A DNA stretch of 48,063 nt from Palleniella muris (GCF_004792655.1 NZ_SRZC01000027.1:1-48063); one strand, 5' to 3'; shown: positions 13,667 to 22,952, counted from the first letter of the stretch. The notes: generated by a model not told the origin, from the sequence alone. A program made the numbers and translations.

Positions 13667-16192
13667 ATGGAAAAGAAACTTACCGCACGGCAGAAACAGT
13701 TGCTGAAGCAGCAAGAGGATAACAATACGTTGAATCTTGTTGATATATTCGGGCTTTGCATGAGCAACTGGTACTGGTTTGCCTTGTGCCTTGCTGTCAC
13801 AATGATTGCCGCAGCACTGTATCTTCGTGTCACTTCGCCGATCTTTACCCGTTCCACATCCATCATTGTCAAGGAGGATGCCAGCGGACGTGAACTGGAC
13901 AACGTTTTCAGCAAATACCGTGGAGCGCGCTCACAGACTTCGGTGTCCCTCAACAATGAGATGATAGCCCTGCGCCAGCCGTCATTGATGGCAAAGGTCG
14001 TCAACAGGCTGCACCTGGATGTGGGTTATGAGATACGCGGACGTTTGCGCAATACTGCTCTTTATGGCTCAAGTCTGCCTATCGAAGTGCAGTTCTCCAA
14101 CAGGGAAGCCCTTGACGACTTGCAGTTCAATGTACGTGTGAAGGATAAGAACACGGCAATCGTCATCTATGATGATGACGGCAAGGAAAAAGAGTTGGAG
14201 GTGCAGCTGAACCGCTCTGTCAAGATGCCGTTCGGATATATAACCATAAAGCCAACAATGGCTTTCAAGGCGCGCACCGATGATGAAATCACTGTGACAA
14301 AGACAACTGTCAATCGGGCGACCGGACGCTTCCTTGCAGGCTTGGAAGTGGCAAACACCAATGACGAGTCTTCTGTGATTGACTTGTCTTTCTCAGACGT
14401 GAACATAGAGCGTGCGGATGATGCGCTCAACACATTGATTGCCGTATATAACGAAAAGTGGGTGGAGAACCGCAACCTGATTGTTGTGGCCACAAAGAAA
14501 TTTATCGATGAGCGACTTCAGGCTATAGAGGTGGAGCTTGGTGATGTGGAGAATGAAATGACATCCTACCAGGTGGCTAACCGCACTCTTGACTATACTG
14601 ATGAGGGCGCATCGTTCATGGCACGCTCTGCACAGTATGAGGCTGAGGGAGTGACGATGGACAACGAACTGACTCTGGCAAAGTATTTCCGTGACTATAT
14701 AAACGGCAAGGCGGACATAACGCAGACACTGCCGCTTAGCGCGGGAATCAATAATCCGGCACTGGCACAACAGGTCAACCAATACAATGCTCTCGTGCTC
14801 CAGCGCGCAAACCTTATCTCTGCATCGTCGGAAGCAAACCCTCTTGTCTCTGACCTTGACAAGCAGCTCAGCGTTCTCCGCCATGGCATACTTGTCACCG
14901 TGGAAAACCATATAGGGACGCTGAACACGCAAATCGGGCTGCTGAACAGGACAACGGAGAAAAACAATGCGCGTATTGATGCCACTCCGGGGAAGAAGAA
15001 GCTGTATGGTGACATCGAACGCCGCCTTAAGATAAAGGAACAGCTGTACACATATCTCCTGCAGACACGCGAGCAGAACGAACTGAACCAGGCATTTGCC
15101 GCATACAACACCCGTATCCTGCAACCTGCCGGTGGCTCAAGCCAGCAGTCTTTCCCGAATGTCAGAAATGTACTTCTTCTGGCATTCAGTATAGGCATTC
15201 TCGTCCCATTCCTGTTCATCGTCATCCGTGAGTGGTCGAACAGCAAAGTGCGTGGCAGAAAGGACATTGAGAAGCTCACGACACCATTCATTGGCGAACT
15301 TCCGCACATTGATTTCGATGAAAGCAAAACACCGTCCTTGTGGGAGAAAATGCTGGACACCGTCAATCTGCTGTGGATGTGGCACTGGATGAAACGTTTC
15401 TATAGGAAGAACTCACGCATGGATGTGAAGGAGGAACATATCAACCGTATAGTTGTGGAATCCGGCTCGCGCAATGTCATCAATGAGGCGTTCCGTGTCC
15501 TTCGCACCAATGTGGAGTTTGTGATAGGCAAGAAGTCTGACACGAAGGTTATCATGTCTACCTCCATGAATCCGGGTTCGGGAAAGACATTCGTGTCGTA
15601 CAACCTTGCACTCTGCATGTCGTTGAAGCGAAAGAAGGTTGTCGCGCTCGACCTTGACCTTCGCCGAAGAAACCTCTCCTCTTATGTGGGAAAGCCGTCA
15701 AAAGGTATATCTGATTATATAAATGGCGCAGTGAAGGATTGGCGTGACATCCTTGTGAAAGCAGAAAACTCGGACTATCTGTATGTCCTTCCTGTCGGCA
15801 CTCTTCCCCCTAACCCGGCGGAAATTCTTGCTTATGACCGTTTCGGGGAACTCATAAAGGAGTTGCGTGAAGAGTTTGACTATGTCTTCTTCGACTGCCC
15901 TCCGGTGGAGATTGTCGCTGACACATCAATCATAGCGAAATATGCTGACATGACACTCTTTGTCATCCGTGTCGGTCTGATGGAGCTGGACTGCCTGCAT
16001 GTTATTGAGGAATATTACAATGAGCAGAAGTTCAACAACCTTGGAATCATCCTTAATGGTACTCTGACGGCAAATTCCCGCTATGGCTACCGACGTTATG
16101 GTTACCGCTATGGCTACGGCTATGGCTATGGCTATGGTGGCTATGGTTACGGTACGGCATATTCAGACCATTATGCCAACGGTGATAAATAA
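13667..16192 (+). CDS. Wzc-like chain-length determinant and tyrosine autokinase
   Basis: The N-terminal part has a Wzz domain between two membrane segments (WYWFALCLAVTMIAAALYL near residue 40 and NVLLLAFSIGILVPFLFIVI near residue 500), with a coiled-coil periplasmic region between. The cytoplasmic BY-kinase domain has Walker A GSGKT at residues 637-641, VVALDLDLRRRNLS as Walker A', and YVFFDCPPVE as Walker B. The end is a tyrosine cluster (RYGYRRYGYRYGYGYGYGYG) that is autophosphorylated in this family. The protein controls polymer length and export with the Wza-like lipoprotein. At 841 aa it is a fused Wzz/CpsD type, usual for Bacteroidetes. Confidence 0.93.
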   Translation: MEKKLTARQKQLLKQQEDNNTLNLVDIFGLCMSNWYWFALCLAVTMIAAALYLRVTSPIFTRSTSIIVKEDASGRELDNVFSKYRGARSQTSVSLNNEMIALRQPSLMAKVVNRLHLDVGYEIRGRLRNTALYGSSLPIEVQFSNREALDDLQFNVRVKDKNTAIVIYDDDGKEKELEVQLNRSVKMPFGYITIKPTMAFKARTDDEITVTKTTVNRATGRFLAGLEVANTNDESSVIDLSFSDVNIERADDALNTLIAVYNEKWVENRNLIVVATKKFIDERLQAIEVELGDVENEMTSYQVANRTLDYTDEGASFMARSAQYEAEGVTMDNELTLAKYFRDYINGKADITQTLPLSAGINNPALAQQVNQYNALVLQRANLISASSEANPLVSDLDKQLSVLRHGILVTVENHIGTLNTQIGLLNRTTEKNNARIDATPGKKKLYGDIERRLKIKEQLYTYLLQTREQNELNQAFAAYNTRILQPAGGSSQQSFPNVRNVLLLAFSIGILVPFLFIVIREWSNSKVRGRKDIEKLTTPFIGELPHIDFDESKTPSLWEKMLDTVNLLWMWHWMKRFYRKNSRMDVKEEHINRIVVESGSRNVINEAFRVLRTNVEFVIGKKSDTKVIMSTSMNPGSGKTFVSYNLALCMSLKRKKVVALDLDLRRRNLSSYVGKPSKGISDYINGAVKDWRDILVKAENSDYLYVLPVGTLPPNPAEILAYDRFGELIKELREEFDYVFFDCPPVEIVADTSIIAKYADMTLFVIRVGLMELDCLHVIEEYYNEQKFNNLGIILNGTLTANSRYGYRRYGYRYGYGYGYGYGGYGYGTAYSDHYANGDK

Positions 16193-16200
16193 TGAATTTA

Positions 16201-16267
16201 CAAACAATAAAATACAATGCGGAACAAACCTTGTTACAGGCGGTTCCGCATTGTATTTTATTGTTTG
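16201..16267. terminator. 25-bp perfect inverted repeat between convergent genes
   Basis: The 25 bases 16201-16225 (beginning CAAACAATAAAATACAATGC) have an exact reverse complement at 16243-16267, separated by 17 bases. The stem lies 8 bases after the Wzc stop and 61 bases before the 3' end of the converging UpxY/NusG-like gene. It most likely acts as a bidirectional terminator. The stem is unusually long and perfect for that purpose. Confidence 0.65.
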
Positions 16268-16327
16268 CGAAAAGTTGTTTGATAAAAACTGGCAGATATT
16301 CCAAACTGGCTGGATTATTTCCAAGAA

Positions 16328-17017
16328 TCATTCCTCAGCCGGCACCATGAACGCTGCAGGGATATATGCTGTAGCATAGGAGACGATGCCCTCCAATGTT
16401 ACTACGACACGCGTCTGGGAATGCACTCTTGCCACCCGTCCCACAATCCCCTCGAATGCACCATGGATGATGCGCACCTTGCCTCCTTTGCGGAAATGGC
16501 ACTCTTCGGCGGAGACAGAGTAGGCTTTTGTTGTCTCAATCTCCGCAAGGCGCATGAAATTAAGCATCTCATGGCAAGGAATAGTCATGATGGTGTCTGT
16601 CCCCGATGAGTTTTTTGTAGTATGGTCATAAGCGAAATTCATGAAAGGCTGTGCTCGCGTATCTGTTGAACGGTGGGTGAACAGGAAGGCGTCTTGCTCG
16701 CTGCCATAGAAGAATATGAATCCGGGGACGCATGCCACATACTGTTTCGTCCTTTTGCCATTTTTGAAAACAAATTTTGTCTCATGAGGCGTGTAGGCGA
16801 AATATGGGGCACTTTCATTTTCTCTGTTTTTCTTGTCTTCCAATGCGCAACTGTTGATGTGCGCTACAGCTTTGTCCGCACGTCCGTAAGTGACTCGCAT
16901 CACATACCACTGGCTTCCGTCTTGCTGACAGAAGTCCGGCGAAAGGAAGCCGTCCATGGTCTCCTTTTGGAATTTGGCGAGCTTGCGCTTTTCCTCTTTG
17001 TCTGTGATATTTTCCAT
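16328..17017 (-). CDS. UpxY/NusG-like transcription antiterminator
   Basis: The sequence has the NusG N-terminal pattern SQWYVMRVTYGRADKAVAHI and a C-terminal KOW motif (GGKVRIIHGAFEGIVGRVAR). It is a NusG paralogue, and in Bacteroidales such proteins (UpxY family) stop premature termination in their own polysaccharide operon. Unlike classic UpxY genes, it is not first in the operon but converges on the Wzc-like gene, so it would have to act in trans on the large run starting at 19.9 kb or on the 11.9 kb transcript. It is 229 aa, slightly longer than most. Confidence 0.82.
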   Translation of the reverse strand: MENITDKEEKRKLAKFQKETMDGFLSPDFCQQDGSQWYVMRVTYGRADKAVAHINSCALEDKKNRENESAPYFAYTPHETKFVFKNGKRTKQYVACVPGFIFFYGSEQDAFLFTHRSTDTRAQPFMNFAYDHTTKNSSGTDTIMTIPCHEMLNFMRLAEIETTKAYSVSAEECHFRKGGKVRIIHGAFEGIVGRVARVHSQTRVVVTLEGIVSYATAYIPAAFMVPAEE

Positions 17018-17101
17018 ATCTGCTCTCTCTTCTGTGAGGTGTTGTGTTTTTGAAAGGTGTTTTTTTTATATGGTTGCAGACACCAATTGTGGTTTTATGT
17101 T

Positions 17102-17176
17102 GCAAAGAAAATGCAAACCGAACGCAATAGAACTTGTTCTAAATTGCTGAGGTGCCGCTTTTCTTATGCAAAGTTA
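17102..17176. repeat. Dispersed ~75-bp palindromic repeat, copy 1
   Basis: This segment has the layout GCAAAG...GCAAA.CGAACGC...AATTGCTGAGG.GC.GC...ATGCAAAG. The ends pair (AAGAAAA with TTTTCTT) and the centre forms AGAACttgTTCT-like pairing. A related copy with the same layout lies at 45887-45964. Such imperfect palindromes are scattered between genes of many Bacteroidales and may be non-autonomous mobile elements. Copy 1 sits just upstream of the UpxY/NusG-like gene and may contribute to its promoter. Confidence 0.6.
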
Positions 17177-17356
17177 ATGAAAAAACATATAATAATGTCA
17201 TCACCGGCTTAGAATTTATGGATATTTTACTTATTCTCCCGATTATACAAGCGTTTGACATAAGGGCAGATTATGAACAGTTTCCAAATCCCCTGCCTGT
17301 TACAAGTCAAAAGAAAATGTATAGCTTTGAAAATCAGGCAGTAATGGAGTATAAAC

Positions 17357-17393
17357 AAAAGGTGACACATTACCGTGCAAAATGTCACCTTTT
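17357..17393. repeat. Hairpin AAAAGGTGACA / TGTCACCTTTT with third copy
   Basis: AAAAGGTGACA (17357-17367) and TGTCACCTTTT (17383-17393) form an 11-bp stem with a 15-base loop. A third related half (TGTCACCCTTTTT) follows at 17426-17438. The region 17177-17570 has no convincing gene, and this hairpin is its main structure. It could be a bidirectional terminator or an intergenic repeat. Confidence 0.55.
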
Positions 17394-17570
17394 ACCAAGC
17401 CAAGGGATACCTTTCGCACGACAATGTGTCACCCTTTTTCGGCATAATCCCAACCGCAGCATTCTTGCAGTTTTACTCAGGAAAACTGTAATGCAAACGA
17501 GTGTCCTGACTTGCGGAACAACTTATTTGCATGTTTTTTTGCACTTGTATTGAGAAAAATGGAGAAACAC

Positions 17571-17602
17571 TTTCGTAGTTAACTTTTTTTTTAGTACCTT
17601 TG
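17571..17602 (+). promoter_or_regulatory. Promoter with long leader before a secreted-protein gene
   Basis: TACCTTTG (17595-17602) is a perfect -7 element; a weaker TTTC (17571-17574) stands in the -33 position with 20-base spacing. The start codon of the secreted-protein gene is 258 bases further on. The leader contains a C9 tract (17711-17719) inside a small ORF (17669-17740). Confidence 0.6.
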
Positions 17603-17710
17603 CAATGATTATTCATTGAGGCATACGATATATTGTGGTTTTTGATTGTGTGCTATTTGGTAATTATCATGTTGAAGGAGACATTGTCACACATAAATGT
17701 TCCTTTTGCT

Positions 17711-17719
17711 CCCCCCCCC
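17711..17719. repeat. Poly-C tract of nine in the leader of the secreted-protein gene
   Basis: Nine C bases lie about 140 bases upstream of the start codon at 17860. They are inside a 23-codon leader ORF that starts at ATG 17669 and ends at 17740. Changes of one base would lengthen this ORF in either direction. It is one of three C9 tracts in the window. Confidence 0.75.
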
Positions 17720-17859
17720 TATATTGGGGTTTTCGTGTAAGATTTGTCTCTTATGCAACTGCCGAATCGGTCTCTGCGCTGATAAAGGGGTGTCCCTGAG
17801 AAATACAGATACGTGATGCCCAAAGACAGTTTTTTCTTACCATTTGCCACACTTCTTTT

Positions 17860-19311
17860 ATGTTCTATACAATTTTGAAAGCCTTCATCATTTCCTTTGT
17901 TTTTGCACTCGTGCCGTTTGTTTGCGCATCTGCACAAGGAACATCCGACACTCCCGTCTATACTGTCGCTGAAGCAGTGGAAATGATAGAGAAAGGGCAC
18001 ACAGGGCAGGAGGCTTATGTGAAAGGGATTGTGAGTCAGATTGTCAGTGGTAATGTTGCAGCGGATGGTTGGATTACTTATGACATCTCGGATGATGGAA
18101 AAAGGAAATCCAAACAGCTACGGTTACTGCGCAACTATAAAGGTGCAGACAATGAGAAATGGACGGATATTTCAGAGGTTGGAGTAAAAGACAATGTCAT
18201 AGTGTCTGGGAAATTGGGTGAAGCCGTTGCCAATTTGGACAATACAGGGTCACTTGAATATGAAAACTATCTTGTAGAACACAACAGTTTCTCTCCTATA
18301 CCTATGGAAAGTGAGACTGTGGACTTTACAGATGTGTATTACAGGGCGTCTGGTGACAAAATTATCGGAACATATTCCGGAATGTCGTTTGACGCTGTAT
18401 TTGAGAAAGGTAATAACAAGAGTACTCCGAGATTTTATATAAATAACCAAAGTGTTTCTCTTTATAAAGGCAATGTTATAACCATAAAAAGCACGACAAC
18501 AAACTTAATATCAAAGGTGGAAATTGAATATGCCAAAGGGCATAAAGATTCAAGTCCGCAGGTAAGTTTGGGGAGTAAGCTGGTTTATGATGAAAATAAT
18601 GTTTTGATTTGGGAACAGGAAGAACCTGTGCAGGAATTTCCGCTTACGGTAGGGATGAACTCTCAATTAATTTTAATCACGGTTTATTACGAGAGTGACT
18701 CTGAAACTCAGGCTTATACTCGTGAAGTTATTCCCGGAAGAGTAGGGACAATTTGCTTGCGTTATGCTGTTGAGCCCGGTGACTTTTCAGGCGCACGATG
18801 CTATGAGACAGACCATGTGGCAAACGGAAAACTCTATTTCTCAGAGGTGAATCGCCTTGAAGCAGGCATGCCATACATCTTTTTCGCAAATGATGACGCA
18901 ACAGAGATTGTTGCGAAATATTCCGGAGAACCTGTAGCAGAGGCAGGAACCAAGAATGGTCTCCATGGCACGTTTGAGAAAATAAGCATCAATGAGCGTG
19001 ACAATATCGTAGTTCTCTCAGGCAACCGCCTTGTCCTTTGTGGCGACAACAGTTCCCTTGCCGCAAACCGTGCCTATCTGAAAATCGACGAAATATCCAC
19101 ATCGCCAACACACTCAGTAGAAGCCAAGCGCGTCAGTTTCAATTTGGATGGCACTCCTACAGGCATCGAAAATGTGTACAGTGCTTCACGCACATCCCTG
19201 CCCGCAGTTTACAATCTTACCGGGCAGCGTGTCACACCGGCAGCCAAAGGCATACTGATAAGAAACGGCAGGAAATATGTAAATATGCCTCCATGCTCAT
19301 ACGGACAATAG
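17860..19311 (+). CDS. Secreted protein with DUF6359-like region and T9SS-like tail
   Basis: A signal peptide (ILKAFIISFVFALVPFVCASA) is followed by YTVAEAVEMIEKGHTGQEAYVKGIVSQIV. That segment has the pattern of an OB-fold-like DUF6359/DUF6242-type region in Prevotella secreted proteins. The C-terminus (VYNLTGQRVTPAA, GILIRNGRKYVNM) is the same kind of tail as in the 6498-8849 fragment and resembles type IX secretion sorting signals. The cargo is probably released or anchored at the cell surface. The function is unknown. The gene sits inside the polysaccharide locus and is followed by a 64-aa 'MKKKY' peptide gene, as in the 6.3-10 kb pair. Confidence 0.7.
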   Translation: MFYTILKAFIISFVFALVPFVCASAQGTSDTPVYTVAEAVEMIEKGHTGQEAYVKGIVSQIVSGNVAADGWITYDISDDGKRKSKQLRLLRNYKGADNEKWTDISEVGVKDNVIVSGKLGEAVANLDNTGSLEYENYLVEHNSFSPIPMESETVDFTDVYYRASGDKIIGTYSGMSFDAVFEKGNNKSTPRFYINNQSVSLYKGNVITIKSTTTNLISKVEIEYAKGHKDSSPQVSLGSKLVYDENNVLIWEQEEPVQEFPLTVGMNSQLILITVYYESDSETQAYTREVIPGRVGTICLRYAVEPGDFSGARCYETDHVANGKLYFSEVNRLEAGMPYIFFANDDATEIVAKYSGEPVAEAGTKNGLHGTFEKISINERDNIVVLSGNRLVLCGDNSSLAANRAYLKIDEISTSPTHSVEAKRVSFNLDGTPTGIENVYSASRTSLPAVYNLTGQRVTPAAKGILIRNGRKYVNMPPCSYGQ

Positions 19312-19316
19312 AAATC

Positions 19317-19511
19317 ATGAAAAAGAAATATACCCCTCCCACCATAACTGTTATGTCCATCGAATGCGATGGCAATCACCTTCTTGCAGGCAGTGATAAC
19401 CCAAATACAGGAATGAATATTCCGACAGAATCAACTCCCGGTGTAGAAGGAGATGCAAAAGAAGGCTTTTTCGATTTTGACGGTTTTCATCTGGAAGAAA
19501 TCGAGGAATGA
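19317..19511 (+). CDS. Small acidic 'MKKKY' peptide, second copy
   Basis: The 64-residue peptide (MKKKYTPPTITVMSIECDGN..., LLAGSDN, tail EGFFDFDGFHLEEIEE) matches the design of the minus-strand peptide at 6294-6482: basic start, P-x-I strand, LL-x-S turn and acidic tail. Its ATG lies 5 bases after the stop of the secreted-protein gene, so the two are cotranscribed. The frame is open further upstream, but that part overlaps the preceding gene and the paralogue shows the start is here. The function is unknown. Confidence 0.65.
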   Translation: MKKKYTPPTITVMSIECDGNHLLAGSDNPNTGMNIPTESTPGVEGDAKEGFFDFDGFHLEEIEE

Positions 19512-19883
19512 TGTTTGCCATTGTATTATGGTGTACGGTTATTTACAGTTCTGTTATCCTATTCCACAGTGAGTCGCATTATGGTATTAGGTCTCGGTGG
19601 ATGCAGTGAAATGATGCTTTTTATGTCATTTAGCTGTATTCTGTGTAAATATTTGTGCAATTTGTCATTAGAGTCTTTCTTGGGTTGGCGACTAATGTTC
19701 AGGTATTAACAAACTATATATGAAAGCTTTTGGTGATTTGTTTTGTTGGAATCTCGTGTGAAAAATAAAATAAACACCAAAGGGGCTTAGGAAATTGTGT
19801 GGATGACATGGAGAAATGCGCACATATATGCTAAATAGATATAATTTGTTCTGTAACAATATTCATCATTGTTTTTCATAGCA
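19512..19883. other. Spacer without a gene before the Wzx gene
   Basis: I see no convincing coding frame, RNA or strong promoter here. There is a weak AT-rich -7-like stretch (TATAATTTG near 19848). The promoter of the long glycosyltransferase run probably lies here or further upstream. Confidence 0.4.
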
Positions 19884-21326
19884 ATGGCAGATAGTAGTCA
19901 AAATATAAAACAAAAAGCTAAAAAAGGTGTATTTTGGAATACATTTTCGAATATAACCAATCAAGGAGCACAGTTTGCTATAGGAATTGTATTAGCACGC
20001 TTATTGTCTCCTGAAGACTATGGAGTCATAGCGTTGCCGACAATATTTCTTGCGATAGCACAGTGTTTCATTGATAGTGGATTTAGCTCAGCACTGGTAC
20101 GTAAGGAAAAATTGACAGAGGATGACTTGACGACAGCGTTCTATTTCAATATTGGTGTCGGCATTTTCTTCTATGCGCTATTGTTTCTCTTCTCTCCGAT
20201 TATTGCAGATTTCTATAATACTCCGGTATTAAGTGATGTCTTGAAAGTCATAGCTTTGGGACTTTTGTTCGGTCCATTGCAATCAGTTCACTTTGCACTT
20301 TTTTCAAGGAAACTTGACTTTAGGACCCCTGCTCTGATTTCTGTATCCACTAAATTTACAACTGGTGCTGTCGGCATCGGATTGGCTTTCCTTGGTTTTG
20401 GTGTTTGGGCACTTGTCTTTCAAAGTATTGCAGGAAGTCTGCTGACGCTTGCCATTGTCTGGATGAAGTCAGACTGGCGTCCTAAAGGCAAATGGTCAAA
20501 GGCTTCTTTCACATATCTTTGGGGCTATGGAAGTAAGTTGTTGGCTTCAGGTATTATTAATATCGTGTATGAAAATATTCTTCCTGTATTTGTAGGGAAA
20601 GTGCATAGCCCACGAGATTTGGGCATATTGAACAGAGGAACCGGTTATGCGACTTTGCCGCATAACCAATTGTGTGGAATTATCGGACCACTGATGTTTC
20701 CTATTTTTAGTCGTGTGCAAAATGACAAAGAACAACTTGATAATTATTTCAGAAAATTCCTTAGGTTGGTGATATTTGTACAGGCTCCAATCAATTTACT
20801 GCTGGTTGCTTTGGCAAAACCTTTGGTCGTTTTCTTCATAACAGACAAATGGATAGATTGTGTATTCATTCTTCAAATGGTAGCCATAGCTGCTGTTATT
20901 TGGCCACTACAGTCTCTTAACATGGCACTGTTTAATGCAGTAGGAAAATCAGAACTTGTATTGAAAGGTAATATAGGTGTTAAAATTATAAATGTTTGTA
21001 TACTTATACCATGTCTTCCTTTTGGTATAAATTTCATTACAGCAGTGGGCATATTTCGTGGATTTCTTGCTGTTTCATGGATGGCATATTATGCAGGTAA
21101 AGTAACAAAGTTTGGAGTATTTCAACAGTATAAAGAGATATTGCCATCTATTTTTCTTGCTTCAACTATGTGTGGAATTGTGTTTATAGTAAATTCGTTT
21201 ATAGGAGATACCTTTGCGCAACTTATAGTAGGAAGCATCATAGGGAGTGTTTTTTATATAGGTATAGCATATATATTCAAGTTTCAGGAATTACATGATT
21301 TACTTTCACTTGTCAGAAAAAGATAG
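19884..21326 (+). CDS. Wzx-type lipopolysaccharide/polysaccharide flippase
   Basis: The 480-residue protein has about 12-14 hydrophobic segments and the N-terminal pattern KKGVFWNTFSNITNQGAQFA, LARLLSPEDYGVIALPTIF, typical of the PST/MOP family (WzxC-like). Members flip lipid-linked repeat units across the inner membrane. The ATG at 19884 gives the usual MADSSQNIKQKAKKG start; the in-frame TTG at 19869 is less likely. It heads the long glycosyltransferase run and, together with the Wzy-like gene at 36138, defines a Wzx/Wzy pathway. Confidence 0.9.
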   Translation: MADSSQNIKQKAKKGVFWNTFSNITNQGAQFAIGIVLARLLSPEDYGVIALPTIFLAIAQCFIDSGFSSALVRKEKLTEDDLTTAFYFNIGVGIFFYALLFLFSPIIADFYNTPVLSDVLKVIALGLLFGPLQSVHFALFSRKLDFRTPALISVSTKFTTGAVGIGLAFLGFGVWALVFQSIAGSLLTLAIVWMKSDWRPKGKWSKASFTYLWGYGSKLLASGIINIVYENILPVFVGKVHSPRDLGILNRGTGYATLPHNQLCGIIGPLMFPIFSRVQNDKEQLDNYFRKFLRLVIFVQAPINLLLVALAKPLVVFFITDKWIDCVFILQMVAIAAVIWPLQSLNMALFNAVGKSELVLKGNIGVKIINVCILIPCLPFGINFITAVGIFRGFLAVSWMAYYAGKVTKFGVFQQYKEILPSIFLASTMCGIVFIVNSFIGDTFAQLIVGSIIGSVFYIGIAYIFKFQELHDLLSLVRKR

Positions 21327-21551
21327 TGTTAGATAACCTATTTACTATCAAAAAATGGAGTCGACTGGAACATATTTTGTATAGATAGCTTCCGTGAATG
21401 GAGTCGCGATTCTATTAGTTGTAATTGGACATAATATTGCACAGTTTTTATAGATAGGCAGGTCACTTTACAAGAATCTCCAATTGAAATGTATGAAGTG
21501 ATATTAGTTATTATGTATTTCAGAATTATTGGATAATAAACAGCAGAAGAG

Positions 21552-22913
21552 ATGGTTCCAAATCTAATTGATTTTTTGAAGACAGTCAAAGGGATAATAT
21601 TTACCAAGCGTGTATTTTTTAGCATAGTTTTCCTTTATGTTATTTTGGAAATACTATATGTGGTAAAATATGCTGACGAGATATTGGTTTCTGACCCCGG
21701 TTGGTATGTCTATTATGCAGAGGAATGTGTAAAGCATGGCACAATGTACCCTGATTACTCAAACTATCATGATGAGTATATATTTGCCCCAGGGTGGGTT
21801 AATTTTATTATTTTGGGTATAAAATTATTGGGGGGGGTAAATTGGCTTCCATTGGTTAATGTCGCATTTGATTCAGGTATTATATTAATCTTATATCTTA
21901 CAGGACGTAGTATTTTTGAAAATAAGAATGTTGGTTATCTGGCATGTTATTTATATATGTTGCTACCGACATTTTTCACGATGTCGAATCACTTGTTTAC
22001 TGAACCTCCATTTGTATTCCTGATATTACTTTCGTTTTACCTTGTATGGAAATGTAAAAATGTGTATACTATTCTGATTGCAGGGGGGATTATTGCTGTT
22101 GCTAACTGGATCAGACCTCTTGCTTTAGCCTGGATGATACCTGCTGTCCTACTTTTGGTATTCTATAATAAAAAAATAAGTTATGCTTTTTCATATATAT
22201 TCGGAATAATCTCTGTTTCTGTTATGATTGCATTTGTCACACATATTAATTTCCCGGACTACATATATAAATCAACAACAGGTGGCGTTAATTTAATAAT
22301 GATAGCAGATTCAGAAAATATAGAGGGCGGCTTTAGTGAGACATCAAGAGAGAAAGGTGGATTAGGGTATCTTGAAGGGGCAACTGATAGCTCAAGGGTA
22401 ACAAATATACTAAAATATGCAACAGAAGATGTGTATTTTTACAGACAGACAAATAAATACACTTACTATCAATATGATAGTATATATAAATGCAGAGCTA
22501 TGAATTGGATTATCAATAATCCTGAATTGTATGTGGCTCAAATCCCATATAAGATAAAGAACTTATTTAAGCCATATTATTTGACATATTCAACAAAACC
22601 GAAACATATAAAGTCAAGTTATTTCGCATTTCCACAAATATATGTGAAATATTTGGTTTTAATACGAAATATCTATTATATATATATGCTTTTTTTTATA
22701 GGTTGGGTGTGTCATACTTGGCGAAAGAAAGAAACACAGTATATTGTGCTTCCTGTTATCCTATCAATGACGGCAACTGTTATTATTGTGACCATGAGCA
22801 GGTATAGTATTATCATATTGCCATTTATCTATCTTGGAGTCTCGGATTTCCTGAGAAATATTTATTATAAAGTAAGAGATATGAATACTTTATCAAGCGG
22901 AGATAGATATTAA
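21552..22913 (+). CDS. GT39-like integral membrane glycosyltransferase
   Basis: About 10-12 membrane segments are visible. The first periplasmic loop contains DPGWYVYYAEEC and FAPGWVNFIILG, which resembles the acidic/aromatic loop of PMT/ArnT-type (GT39, GT-C fold) enzymes using a polyprenyl-phosphate sugar. The likely role is transfer of a sugar on the periplasmic side. A G8 tract (21830-21837) encodes G94-G95; a change of one base would cut the protein to about a quarter. A second run of six G lies at 22083-22088. The substrate is unknown. Confidence 0.7.
   Translation: MVPNLIDFLKTVKGIIFTKRVFFSIVFLYVILEILYVVKYADEILVSDPGWYVYYAEECVKHGTMYPDYSNYHDEYIFAPGWVNFIILGIKLLGGVNWLPLVNVAFDSGIILILYLTGRSIFENKNVGYLACYLYMLLPTFFTMSNHLFTEPPFVFLILLSFYLVWKCKNVYTILIAGGIIAVANWIRPLALAWMIPAVLLLVFYNKKISYAFSYIFGIISVSVMIAFVTHINFPDYIYKSTTGGVNLIMIADSENIEGGFSETSREKGGLGYLEGATDSSRVTNILKYATEDVYFYRQTNKYTYYQYDSIYKCRAMNWIINNPELYVAQIPYKIKNLFKPYYLTYSTKPKHIKSSYFAFPQIYVKYLVLIRNIYYIYMLFFIGWVCHTWRKKETQYIVLPVILSMTATVIIVTMSRYSIIILPFIYLGVSDFLRNIYYKVRDMNTLSSGDRY
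21830..21837. repeat. Poly-G tract of eight in the GT39-like gene
   Basis: Eight G bases lie in a ttg-ggg-ggg-gta context. The gene is open with eight, so this copy is in the ON state. Confidence 0.8.
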
Positions 22914-22952
22914 CGAATGTGCAACTACTGCTAAAAAAAACGTTTAGTCTCA

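Noticed and set aside
17152..17553. Possible 133-residue ORF in the spacer
   Set aside because: It overlaps the dispersed repeat and the GGTGACA hairpin, the protein has no recognisable domain and no promoter precedes it; it is most likely chance.
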